The notes under the pieces: generated by a model
Told to the model about the DNA's origin: nothing
What the model saw: only the letters and a program-made list of their open reading frames with translations
Databases searched by the model: none
Shown here: positions 1 through 9,925 of the stretch, one piece after another
How positions within the stretch are numbered: the stretch's first letter is position 1
How the letters are laid out: each line of letters begins with the position of its first letter
Translations under genes and position numbers: made by a program
Source: Lunasporangiospora selenospora
Lineage: Eukaryota > Mortierellomycota > Mortierellomycetes > Mortierellales > Mortierellaceae
DNA length: 21,815 nt
Direction of reading: 5' to 3'
Assembly (NCBI GenBank): GCA_015680635.1
Contig: JAABOA010000012.1
Coordinates: forward strand, 24,391-46,205

Positions 1-1
1 T

Positions 2-181
2 AGCGTATCGGTAACATTACCCCAAGGCCCGGCACAAAGTGCAGAGCCTGGGGTGGGTATGCATTCAAGCACTGTCGTAAGCGCAGGCACAGGGACTGGG
101 TCGCAAAGGTCACGGAAAAGCAAGTGGGATGTATCTCAACCATCTGTAGATGACCACTCGCACAAGCGGCCTCGTCATTAA
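2..181 (+). CDS. C-terminal fragment of an unidentified, probably nuclear protein
   Basis: An open frame enters from the left edge and ends at TAA 179-181, giving 59 residues with no start in the window. The fragment is low complexity, rich in Gly, Ser, Thr and Ala. It ends in a basic stretch (RSRKSKWDV) and a His/Arg-rich tail (HSHKRPRH). RK-S-K/R-W-D motifs are common in splicing and RNA-binding proteins, so a nuclear RNA-related role is possible, but this is inference from a short motif. A canonical AATAAA starts nine bases after the stop, which supports a real 3' end. The family cannot be named from this piece, and the upstream sequence would settle it. Confidence 0.6.
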   Translation, partial: SVSVTLPQGPAQSAEPGVGMHSSTVVSAGTGTGSQRSRKSKWDVSQPSVDDHSHKRPRH

Positions 182-189
182 AAAATCAT

Positions 190-195
190 AATAAA
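190..195 (+). terminator. Polyadenylation hexamer AATAAA
   Basis: A perfect AATAAA lies just after the TAA at 179-181, in an A/T-rich stretch. It is the likely 3'-end signal of the gene entering from the left. It is very close to the stop, so the 3' UTR would be short unless another downstream site is used. Confidence 0.5.
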
Positions 196-2807
196 TTGCA
201 GTATATTGTAAATATTTTGTCTGGTGCGAAGACTAAGAAGCGCAAAATACTCTGATGTTGGATGTTTGTATTCTTGTTATTCCGTAGCGAGATGAGCCAA
301 AGAGAATGCGGTTGCAACATTCCGCTGATCGAGGGTCAGATGGCTCCCGAGTGTCCAAGGTCGCATTCATAGTACCCAGGTTCCCGTCGTTTCTGGCTAC
401 TCCCCCCCCCCCCTTATTTATTTGGTGAACATTAAAGGTAGCTCTATTTCAGGTACTACATATTTCACACGGGGCCATTATGTTGGCCTATGCACAGCTC
501 GGGTAGGCTATTGCAAAGCGGTCAAAGCCGGGAATAGTGGTGCGTTCGGGAAAGTAGGCTATTCAAGGCTGTTGCAGTCACCAAATTATACATAATATAT
601 CGAGAAGAGATCGGGAGCACATGGAAACCCAAGCAATGGCTGTATCTTTCTTAGAGACATGGAGAGATGAGAAGAGAAAGAGAAAGAGAGCTTGTGTGAA
701 TATAGGAGACGGTAAGAGGGGACAGAAATGTGAGCAATATCATGGCAGATTGATGAAGAATGATACTTTACCAAAATTCCTTCACAAGTCCGAAAGTTTA
801 TCCCTGACCCAGATTGTGAGGCCTGCTGCCCGCATGCACAAAGTGGGAGAGTTTTTTCTCTTCTCTTGCCTTTTCTTATTTTTGATAAAGGCAGAGAGTG
901 ACCAATATGTGGTACCGAGAACGAGGTGCGATTGCAGCCCCCTACCTCGGTTGTAGCTCCTGCTACGGTCGTGTGTCTTCTCGAGCAGACTGTCCAGTCG
1001 ATCTGTATCGTCCTCTGCATAGCTCCTTGCCACTCCGTGCATCTGATCCACCTATCTCTGCTCTTCTCCTTGACATCCGGCATTTGCGGCCCGGCATTCT
1101 CTCCTCGTCTCCGTGGCATGGTTGAATGCAGTCTGTTGCTTGTCTGTCCTTCTCTCCAGTGAACCTTCCCCTTTTCGAGTATTTCTGGTATCAACGGCCA
1201 AGGCTACCAGCTGAAGCATGGCTATTCAATACCAAAATCAAAGGTGGCCGAGGCAAGGGCAACTCTAGCAACCAGTCGATTCAAACTCGAGAGGAATGCG
1301 GAGGCAGACCGGTCTTAGCGACTCTAAGCTCTCGAGGCTGACAGCTTCAAAGCACGCCTTGCCCTTACTTCTAGAAAAGGCTCCATCGAGAACGTGCACG
1401 ACCCAACCTTCGACCACTTTTGCATGGTCGCCTTGTCTCCTTTGAATCATATTGATGTTTTTGGGGAGATTTTGGGACAGATGGACGAAAGCCTCGACCA
1501 AACGGAAATGGTCGTTGAGCTGTCACCCAGCCTTCCAAGGTACTACGCTCGGATCGCATCTGTGGCCACTGCCTCGCTGCGACAGTGGTGGCAACAGTAT
1601 CAGGACGAGTCATGATGCGGGGAAGGCATATTTGGTCAAGGATGTGCATCCGTGCCCGGTCAGTGTACCATCGCCGCAGCAATGTCGGCGTATCAAGAGA
1701 AGAGGTGGTTGTAGGCTTGGCAGCACCGCCCCTGAATTTTTGGCACTTGCGTCTCTGGGCTGGCCAAGCGAGCAAGGTTCCTCGACCGTGGTCAATGGGC
1801 TGACCAGACCAGAGATCCGAGAGCACACAGGGTAGGAAGAGGTGTCCACTATCATACGCAAGATTTGCGGAGGAGTTGTTGGCTGCGCGCCCCTTGTCCT
1901 CGGGGTCCAAGTCCGCGGTGTTCTTTCAGTCTGCAGGCTACTGCAGGAGAAAGAACCGATCCCCTCAAAACGTACGCCCACATGGACGTTCGAGCAGCTT
2001 CTGTTGTCCCGCTCTCCCTTCTGTTAGCTGTTGCTGTTGCTGTTGGCTAGAATGCGAGCGTGCCGATCGAGTGACAGCGATAGCTGCTGGTTCACTCTCC
2101 TCAGCTTGTGCATATGCTGGGCCTTCTGTGGCTGTCATTAATAATACATGTCTGTCGGCACTGCCCCGCATGCAACCCCGAAGACCTTCTGGTTTGTTAG
2201 CCGAGTCCTTGGACAGTCGCGAATGTCTCCTGTTCTATTGTCGGCCAGTTGGTGCACGTCAAGTCGCGCACTCCCAACTGAGGACAGGCTCTTCTGTGAC
2301 CTGCCGTGGCCACGAGAGAGGGCATGGTCATGAACATGACGAGAGCGATGGTGGTGAGAGCGCGAGCCAGGATGTGGGCGATAAAAATATCAAGCGGACA
2401 AGCGACCTCAATGCACAGAGACGACAGCCTTCTGGGCAAGGGCAAGGGTCAATTGCACGGAAGGCATTTCACCTCTCCCACCCTTGTCTTTTCCACGATC
2501 GTGATGCGGGCAGGCAAGCCGTCGGCGATGCCTGTCTCCGCCTGGCGGGAAAACAGCCAAAACTGTCTGCATTCCGTACTGAATGGCGGCTGGGCAATTG
2601 CGGTGAGTGAAGACAATGCGCTCGCGGGCGAAGATATACAAGGTTTAAGGACCTTTGGAACCCACCTTTGCAGCCACACGGTTGTCGACCACAGCCTCAG
2701 CCGAACTACCATTCCGTCGACCCTTCGGACTCACGCACGCAGCTTCATGACCACCACCCGCCCTGCCAGCCCCAATTACACCTTCAAAAGGACCCCCGTT
2801 TCGGCCG
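196..2807. other. Gene-poor 2.6-kb interval, no supported gene
   Basis: No open frame here shows a recognisable family, and I could not build a convincing spliced model. Overlapping frames are open on both strands, for example 1876-2610 and 2306-3061 on plus and 586-1194 and 1371-1910 on minus. Their translations are Cys/Arg/Ser-rich without domain-like patterning, and they overlap one another, as expected of chance frames. One exception is a minus-strand stretch around 2300-2400 that reads as a hydrophobic, membrane-like segment, but it has no believable start or neighbouring exons. The interval probably holds 3'-flanking sequence of the left gene and distal promoter of the Sel1-repeat gene. 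Confidence 0.5.
402..413 (+). repeat. C12 homopolymer
   Basis: Twelve consecutive C residues sit between TGGCTACT and TTATTTATTT in non-coding sequence. A tract this long is prone to length error in sequencing and to real length variation. No function is inferred. Confidence 0.9.
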
Positions 2808-3160
2808 CTCCCTCGCTTCTTTTTTTCGTCCTCTTTCTACTTCAACCTTGCCTCGGCCATCTTCGCTGTCGTCCGCCTGGTCTTACACTGGCTACTCACG
2901 CCTATACTCACGCCTCTCCACGCCCCACCACGCCCCACCGCTCATCTCCCTCGTCTCCCTCGTCTTCCTCATCCTATCGTCATTACCGTCCCCATCCCTG
3001 TTCTTCAGTCGTCCTGGGCAACGCAACCACATTAACCACATCGCACCCGCACCATTGTTAGCATCCCCAACCGTCCCTGACTTTACCTCCTGCCACCTAC
3101 ACACTCCTTCCAATTCCCTCGCTCCCTTCCGCGACTGGCAGCGATCCCTCATATCATACA
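2808..3160 (+). promoter_or_regulatory. CT-rich promoter and leader of the Sel1-repeat gene
   Basis: The plus strand is strongly pyrimidine-biased over about 350 bp immediately upstream of the ATG at 3209, with repeated TCTTCC/CTCC/CCTCGTC blocks and CACGCCCCACC repeats. CT-rich stretches on the coding strand just upstream of the start are a common core-promoter and leader feature of fungal genes. No TATA box is obvious. The bias also explains the long stop-free plus frames in this stretch, because stop codons need A and G. An in-frame TAA near 3166 precedes the ATG, so the coding region does not extend leftward without an upstream exon. Confidence 0.5.
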
Positions 3161-3208
3161 CTGCAGTAATCGATCCACGTCAAGTTCATCAAAAGGTTTA
3201 ATTCGAGC

Positions 3209-5207
3209 ATGACTGGTACAAAATCCATGGCAAGCAGCAACATAATGACAGCGACAAGTGTAACCAACATCGAGAACACTTGTATCCTCGTCCAGTCACC
3301 ATCCAGTACCCCGGCCGTATCCTGCGTACCACCGCATCAGCCAGTTTACCAACTGAGAGATGGCCCTGTTCCTGGCACAAAAAAGGATCCGATGCTTGCT
3401 GTCACGGCAAAGGGAACAGCATTGAGCGGATCGTCCGACACACTCCAAATTGACGCCGACGCAAGTACCTCAACGGATGCTGCGATGGCTATGAAATCCA
3501 GCACTAGTCTTTGCCCACTCCCTCAAAAATCCGAGGATTGGGCTGCACTCGTCGACGCACCACGATCTCCGACCCTCAAGGCCTCAACATCTTTCCCGCA
3601 GTTCCAACAGCAACAGCAGTCATCTTTAAGTCACAGCTATGGCTATGCCTACGGCTTTGGATATACGAACACTCAGTTCGCGTCGTCTAGCGCAAGCATA
3701 CATAGGGAGCCTGATACGGCGGGAATGCGGTCGAGCCAGAACCAGAACCTGAGCCAGAACCAGAACCAGAACCAGAACGCGTCACAGAAGACGCCTGGCA
3801 GGGCACAACCCCAGGCGCAGGCACAGTCAAGGAATTACCCATACCAGCATCCATTTTACCACTCATCTCCTTCGGTTGCCATGACCAATGCAGGTACGAA
3901 GAGCGCGCCTTGATCTCTGGATTTGGAGAATGGGTGCACGCTAAATCGCACGCTTTTGGTCACAATGGGAATGGGCAGCGCGGCAAAGCAAAACATTACA
4001 AAACAAAACAAAAAACACGGATAGAGCACTTGAAAAGACGAGAGTGAAAAGCAGGAGGACCCTTTGTGCACCTTAGAGACTAACAATTCATATTAATGTA
4101 CCTTTGCCTCCTCTTCGCCGCTCGCTCTTCTTGTTGCTTGCTGCTCGTTTTTTTTCTGTCTTTTACCTTATTTCCCGATGGCTGCATTTGTACTTTATTT
4201 GGCTAAACTAGGCATGGCTGCCATGGCGGATGGATCTTACTTTGATATCGTGAAATCGTCAGCAGCGCACCCCCAGCGCAAGTCATGGTCTGCAAACGAC
4301 ACACTCAAGAGCTCATCTTCATTCTCATCTGTGGAGGGCATAAACGCTATGGCTTTCCCATGGTCAGGTGCAGGCACCCCTAATGGCTCTAGCAACAACA
4401 AGATGAACAATATCGCCACCTCTGTCTCCCTTCTTACGGATGCGACACTCCTTGCAAAATATCGTGAGCAGGCAATCAAGACAAATGATCCTTCGGTTCA
4501 GCTGTCGTATGCAAAATATCTAATGGAAATCGGAGAGCCGTCACAGACGGCATCTGATGCTCCATCAAAAGATACCAGTTATACGACCCGACCATCATCA
4601 TCGTCATCAGCATCAACGAGGTCCTCAATAGAGAACATCTCTAGTCCCGTGGATGTAGCGCCAAGCCCTCCTTCATCGACAGAGACATCACCTTCGTCAA
4701 CACAGCCCTCTAGCCCCACTACCCTATCCGCTCCTACATACGTACCCACCTCTACAACGACAACGACAACGCCGACAAAAGAAGAGGATCCACATGGGTC
4801 GGGAAAGAAGCAACTGGTTTTGGAGGCAATTTATTGGATTGAGCGACTTGCAAAGGAGGGTCAACCAGAGGCACAGTTCATGCGGGGCACATGGTATGAA
4901 GAGGGTCTGTACATGAGCAAGAAGAACCCAAGCAAGGCTCTACGATTATATCAATCCGCTGGCAAAGGTGACTACGGTCCTGCACATTATAAGGTTGCGA
5001 TGCACTGTGAACGCAAGAAGGACAACAACAAAGCAGTAATGCTGTACAAGAAGGCGGCCGTCCATAACGATGTGCTGGCCAACTATGTAAGTTGTGGAGC
5101 AAGGAAGTATTCACTTTTTACTTGCTGATAAAAAAAAGGGGGCGAGGCGAGGAGGAAGATCTGATGTTCGTTCGTGAGTACTAAAATCTTCATCTCTTTT
5201 CTCTCCT

Positions 5208-5250
<43 letters not shown>

Positions 5251-6002
5251 ACCCACTGTAGCGTTTGGCAATGATCTTTCTGTACGGCGAGATTGGTCAA
5301 TCCAAGAATCTGAAGGCTGGACTCCAGTATCTTAAGCGGGCCGCCGCCTTTGCAACTGAGTCTGCTCCTAAACCACCATATGTCTTGGGGCTCATTCTCT
5401 CGCGTGAATACTATTCAAGTCAAGATCCAAAAAAGCTCGTAATTCCTGACGATATTGCCTTCCCTGACGATGGCGAGGCACTTGAGTGGTTCCGCAAATC
5501 AGCCCAGCTCGGTTATGGTCGTGCACATTACAAACTTGGCTATTGCTACGAGTATGGCGCCCTAGGTTGCCCCGTGGATCCATTCCTGTCTGTCCAGCAT
5601 TACGAGCAGGCTGTATTGGCCAGTGATGGTAATGGTGAGGCAGAGATGGCACTTAGTGGTTGGTTCTTGAGTGGGGCCGAGGGTTATTTTCCTGCAGATG
5701 ATGCGCGTGCACTCGAGTATGGAGCACGTGCAGCAACAAAGGGACTTGCGAAAGCTCAGTATGCGATGGGATACTACCACGAGGTTGGCATTGCGACGGA
5801 GAAGGATGTTGAGAAAGCAAAGAGCTATTATAGACGTGCTGCTCAGGGTGGTAACCGGGATGCAGATAATCGGTTAGAAGAGTTAACGGGTGGAGTCAGC
5901 ATAGCCACTGAAACATCATCGGTTATTCAGAAAAATGCGAAGAGCAAGCAGCAAGGACGTGGAGGCAAGGGTTCAAGGGATCAAAACTGTGTTATCATGT
6001 AA
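3209..6002 (+). CDS. Skt5/Chs4-like Sel1-repeat protein, chitin synthase activator
   Basis: Three exons (3209-3893, 4212-5086, 5262-6002) give 766 residues. Residues 1-340 are disordered: Ser/Thr/Pro-rich, with Q and N-Q repeats. The family block opens with an LAKYREQAIKTNDPSVQ motif. About seven Sel1 (TPR-like) repeats follow, with A-x-x-W/Y...A...G hallmarks such as RAHYKLGYCYEYG and AQYAMGYYHEVG. The C-terminus is CVIM, a CaaX box expected to be farnesylated. Fungal Skt5/Chs4 proteins have this architecture and bring chitin synthase III-type enzymes to the plasma membrane. Intron 1 (318 nt) has a GACTAAC branch site at 4078-4084 and no AG between it and the acceptor. Intron 2 (176 nt) has GTAAGT and CTAAC, and phases match. 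The assignment is strong for the Sel1 part. Joining exon 1 is less certain, since a separate start at 4178 is possible. Confidence 0.85.
3734..3778 (+). repeat. CAGAAC hexanucleotide repeat in coding sequence
   Basis: Imperfect tandem CAGAAC units, interrupted by CTGAGC and similar, encode an alternating Asn-Gln tract in the disordered N-terminal region of the Sel1-repeat protein. Such tracts change length easily and can vary between strains without breaking the frame. Confidence 0.85.
5213..5249 (+). repeat. (TC)18 microsatellite in intron 2
   Basis: Eighteen TC units plus one T run directly into the branch-point sequence CTAACCC and end 12 bases before the intron acceptor CTGTAG. The repeat therefore occupies the pyrimidine tract of this intron. 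Length variation would alter the tract but not the reading frame. Confidence 0.95.
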
Positions 6003-6472
6003 CAAAAAAGCAGGCAAAGAATGGACTCAAACCTAAGAAGCGCATCCTTTTTTTGTCTTCAAGTTCCACTCTGACTGGTTTGATTTAACCGATCCCATTC
6101 TTACGGCCCTTTCGGTGGGTGCATCAGTCGTCTCTTCGCATTTTCATATCCTAGTTCCCTTCATTTCCCTTCCCTTTAATTTCTACTTGTAGATATATTC
6201 GTTCTCAAAATAGATGCAAACCAACCACCATAATGAACTAGCCCACCTGATTCCAACGCTTAGTACCTGATTCCGAGAAAAAAGGAAAAAAAGAGGATCG
6301 ATGAGAGCGAGGATATGGGGCGAGAAAGGAGGGGGTGGGGGGTGGGACTAAGGATCTAGCTCGCATCTAAAGTTAACGCTTTTATTTTCATTCTCTAGTC
6401 GGATACCCCGTTAGAAAGAAGTAGACATCGCTATTGTTGAGGGGTCACTTTATCTAGCGCACTTTGCCCGCA
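6003..6472. other. Convergent 3' spacer
   Basis: This 470-bp interval separates the stops of the Sel1-repeat gene (plus) and the EED gene (minus), so it should hold both 3' UTRs. On the minus strand AATAAA occurs at 6386-6381, about 87 bases past the EED stop, and is a reasonable polyadenylation signal. No equally clear plus-strand AATAAA was seen. An A/G-rich stretch at 6278-6350 includes GGGGTGGGGGGTGGG. No gene was recognised. Confidence 0.6.
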
Positions 6473-8789
6473 TCATTGCTCTGGCTTCCATTTGGCCCAT
6501 TCATTCAAAGCCTCATCCGTGACATAATCATACCGCCAAATGAATGAATCTTCTCCGGCACATATCACGGTCCTATTTTTTTTTGGAAAAAAGATCCAGT
6601 TCCACTTAATCCTTATGCTAGAACTGTCAAAAAAAAGAAAAAGAAAAAAAGAAAAAAAGAAGAGGGGATTCAAATCCAAGTGCATCCTACCTGCAATCTC
6701 GGGAAAAGACACATGTTCGGATCGCCTTGGTTGCTCGACGGTGCTTCAGTTCTGTTACACTCCTCCCACTTTCGATATTATAGATGTACACAGATCCGTT
6801 ACTTGTTCCTACACAGAAGAAATCTTGGTCCATGCTATTTTTTTTAACAAGATGACAAACGAATCCAGTGAGTATTTTATACCTCAAGACTCAGAATGCA
6901 GACTCCATAAGGTTCAGCCAAGAGGGCGAAAGCTGAATAGTAGTAACAGTGGAAAGCTGCTTCTAGGTACCTAACATCAATGCGGCACTGATTACTTGCG
7001 GTGTTCTTGATAGTAAATGAACGGATATGCTCTAAAGTCTTTGGATCCCAGTACTCGACTTTGCCATTCACCGATTTTGACAGCACCTTCCCTTTGGCAA
7101 ATCGGATACAGTCTAGCAAGCCCAAGTAAGTGAAGTGAAAGCTTCAATACCTCAATTTACTAGGTGGCGTCTGTTATATAACAACAAGCGTACTTAACGC
7201 AGTTTGTATCCAGGATAATACTTACCTATCCTTGCAGTATGAAGGTTCTGTTGAAGTACACGGTTTTCTGTTACAGGGATCACAATGGTATTCCCTTCGG
7301 GGTTTTGCATCTCTACGATTTCCTCCGGTACTCTCCATTCACGAATCTCACCGTTATATCCTCCTGTCAAGAATGTGCGGCCATCTGAAGTCGGGTCAAA
7401 GCACTAACACATTGAAAAGCCAGAGCATTAACGACTGTTACTCAAAAGTAACGGTTACAATGGCTGAAAGCCAAAGGCTTTGATGCGGAGTCGGTGTTAC
7501 GAAATAGAGGTATTACCACTACAGAGGCCTTGATTTCAAATATGGCGATGCACTTTCCTGTCAGAATATTCCACATTCGCACAGTTCCGTCCTTAGAGGC
7601 CGAGAGTAGGAACTCATCTTTAGTTGGATGTGCCTGGATATCCGTTATCGTATCTAGAGGTTGAGCGTTATCGCGTGAGTACAGTTAGAATATGTGATCA
7701 AGTTGAATGATTTGAGAGAGCGGTAGGTTAGAGCATCAAAAGAGCATTGCGGTTGTCATCTTTTATACTTACGGCTGTGTCCAGATAGACGGACAAGCTC
7801 TTTAGACCGTGCAAGACTGGTGACATGAATCATCTTATCAGTTCCCGCACAAGCAAGAATTGCGTCCTGAGGCTGGTGCACCCAGCAACATGTCAACATT
7901 TCCTACAGTGACATACAGAGACATGGCCTGATTAGAAACCACTAATCATCTTCATGGAGGAGGAAGCTGAATTATCGGATTGGTTTGACGCCTGTCGACT
8001 GTTGAATGAAGCGTAGTCTCCACAACATTGCGTGGCAATATTTAGATATTGTAGATTGTTGTCACACTGAGGCTAGGACCTGTGTTGATTGGCCTACGGG
8101 CCGTCGTGATGTCCCGAGATGTCATTGAGGAAGAAATGGATCAATAGAATTCACGATGAAAATGGTTCTTACGGGAAGCTCTTCTACGCCATCGACAGTA
8201 ATAGGTTCCAACAAGAAATGCGACATGATGTCCAAGTGATCTCCGCAGTGCTCATTATCATAAATATTGGCCTATGATGACCAAAGAGGCAGTCGAGTGG
8301 TTAGTCCTATGCATATTATTCGAGGCTACAAGTATCCATGTAGGATCCCAGTTTACTAACCTGTGGACCACCCGTTGTCCCCAGGATATTGCTGTTGTCC
8401 CCAGGATCTCTGAGAACTGCACCACGTCTGTCATAGGACTTCACAAAGTCCAGCCCAAAAAGTGTGTTATTATGCTGAGGGTCGAGACAAAAGGCGATCT
8501 GATTGACCTCGCTCGCATGGTTCTCCTTCACAATACGGCGGAGTCTCAGGTTCTTAAATATGGCCTCGAGCTGTTCTATCCTGTTCAACGAATTATCGTT
8601 ACCACTGGTGTCATGGTTGGTGGCGCTGTCGCTTAGTGTGCTACCATCTGATGGATGTGGGGGCGATTTCGACTTTTTTGAGATGGGAGCCGGGGACGCA
8701 GATGAGGCTGGTGTGAAGTAGTCGTCCTCAGAGGATGCAGCGCCTGTGTCGTCCCGCTCACGTTTCAATGGTGATCCTGCCGTCGACAT
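6473..8789 (-). CDS. EED: EED/ESC-like Polycomb (PRC2) WD40 protein
   Basis: Eight exons on the minus strand join in phase: 8789-8361, 8271-8173, 7902-7773, 7653-7517, 7403-7226, 7112-6971, 6834-6691, 6572-6473. They give 452 residues; human EED has 441. Residues 1-95 are disordered, with basic patches (LKRERDD, SKKSKS) that could act as nuclear localisation signals. A WD40 propeller follows. EED-type signatures in order are VKENH near 90, EMLTCCW at the exon 3 start, LSASKDGTVRMWNI in exon 4, IDCIRFAKGKVLSKS at exons 5/6, VSMDQDF at exons 6/7, and AIRTCVFSRD followed by DSFIWRYD at the C-terminus. EED scaffolds the PRC2 H3K27 methyltransferase with an EZH2/E(z) enzyme and a Su(z)12 protein. 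All introns are GT-AG (89-270 nt), several with CTAAC/CTAAT branch sites. No other PRC2 gene lies in the window. Confidence 0.88.
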
Positions 8790-8914
8790 GAGATGTTCCT
8801 GTGGAGTAAAAAAGAGATGTAGATTAAGAGAAGGGAGGCTAAGTCTAGAGATATCGTAAACAAAAAATGCGCGTCCCAGGGACAGTAGATTTTTACTGCT
8901 ACTACTGTAGTACT

Positions 8915-9565
8915 CTAGTTGTCATCATCCTTGCTATCTTTGTTTTTAGCATCCTCAGACGTCTTCTCTCTGATATCTTGTACTCTTTCACCTTCATCCT
9001 CATCGCTCTCCGAGCGGGCATCGTTTGCGACCCGCTTACTATTCCGGTTGTTGGTTGCCCGCTGTTTCCGTCGCTGCCGCTTTGCTCGGTTCTTCTCAGT
9101 CTTATCCTCGTCCAAATATCTTTTCTCTTGTATTTTTTGTTCAAACAATTGCTGATCTCGCTCCTAATGACGACCCCGGCGGAAAGAAATAGTTGAAGCA
9201 AAGGCGACCGGTTAGATCCAAGCTATTACTGGCGCTCTTTCTTCCAATGTTCTTTGCTTGACCTTAAGTGTGCACCTTACCTCTTTAGCATCCTGATCCA
9301 TGGCCTTGAGTCGCGCATACTCTCGCCTGCGACCCGCACGGTAGACATGGAACTCACCGCTTCCTGCGCCGGCACTGGATCCTTGTACATTTTTGACATA
9401 GTCCTTGGGCTCCTTGACCTTTAGCTTTGCGCCTGGCCGCTCAGGAATGTGGACAGGCTTGTCGACCTTTTCCAGTAGTTTTTCCAATTGCATCTTTTGC
9501 TGCTCAAGAGCTGTAAAATGATGCTTTTTCTTGGGCACCTCGGCTAGTTCGTTGCTGTCACTCAT
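8915..9565 (-). CDS. PRKRIP1: PRKRIP1-like (DUF1168) spliceosome-associated protein
   Basis: Two exons (9565-9281 and 9163-8915) give 177 residues; the human protein has 184. The diagnostic block is at residues 59-90, NVQGSSAGAGSGEFHVYR followed by RRREYARLKAMD, nearly identical to metazoan PRKRIP1. A long, highly charged helix-forming C-terminal half is typical of the family and contains KNRAKRQRRKQR. In animals PRKRIP1 binds double-stranded RNA and is a component of the catalytic (C-type) spliceosome. A nuclear splicing role is inferred here. The 117-nt intron has GTAAGG, a TCTAACC branch site and an ATTAG acceptor, and phase 0 is kept. The gene shares a promoter region with the divergent HMMR-like gene and lies 125 bp upstream of the EED gene on the same strand. 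Confidence 0.9.
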
Positions 9566-9925
9566 GTTTGATTGATGATTCTTCTCAACTCGCTGGCAGA
9601 CACATTTGTATCGAAATGGATTAAAAATTTCACACGTGATCTATCTTAGAATGAAGACAAAACTCCCTGCAAAGGACGTTGATGCGGAGCTGCGATGAGC
9701 CCTTCCAATTGTGAAGCGTCTCTCTTCTCCTCTCCAGCTTTCGCTTGTGCTCATTCTTACTTTTTTTCCTTTTCGCTTTCTCCCTCCCTCCCTCCTCATT
9801 CTTACATTCAATCTGCCCATTTCTCATTCTTTTTATTCATCCAGAACCTTACCAACGACTTGTGTCTGTGTCAGACGCTTTATCGACAACAGTAGCTACA
9901 GTTCCACCTCCCAGAGTGGACACAC
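9566..9925. promoter_or_regulatory. Divergent promoter between PRKRIP1-like and HMMR-like genes
   Basis: Only 360 bp separate the two divergent start codons. The plus-strand side is strongly CT-rich (about 9715-9840, including CCCTCCCTCCCTCC), as expected for the leader of the HMMR-like gene. A CCAAT pentamer occurs at 9705-9709 near the middle and could serve either direction. No TATA box was found. The two genes may therefore be co-expressed from a shared region, which is inference. Confidence 0.5.

Noticed and set aside
586-1194. 202-codon minus-strand frame
   Set aside because: There is no recognisable domain, its composition is irregular, and it overlaps open frames on the other strand, which is consistent with chance.
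2306-3201. Two long overlapping plus frames (251 and 177 codons)
   Set aside because: They fall in the CT-rich promoter, where stop codons are rare, overlap each other, and encode Ser/Pro/His-rich sequence without domain features.
6661-6690. GATTCAAATCC resembling a tRNA box B
   Set aside because: It lies in an EED intron, and no matching box A, acceptor stem or T-stem pairing was found.
6837-6970. Reading through the exon 6/7 gap of the EED gene as coding
   Set aside because: The open frame continues past 6971 but loses similarity to EED and then hits a stop, while GT at 6970 and AG at 6835 join QCRIDV to SMDQDF in phase and match the family.
8274-8636. Plus-strand 120-aa frame
   Set aside because: It lies opposite EED exons 1 and 2 and has no family features; it is a shadow of the real gene.
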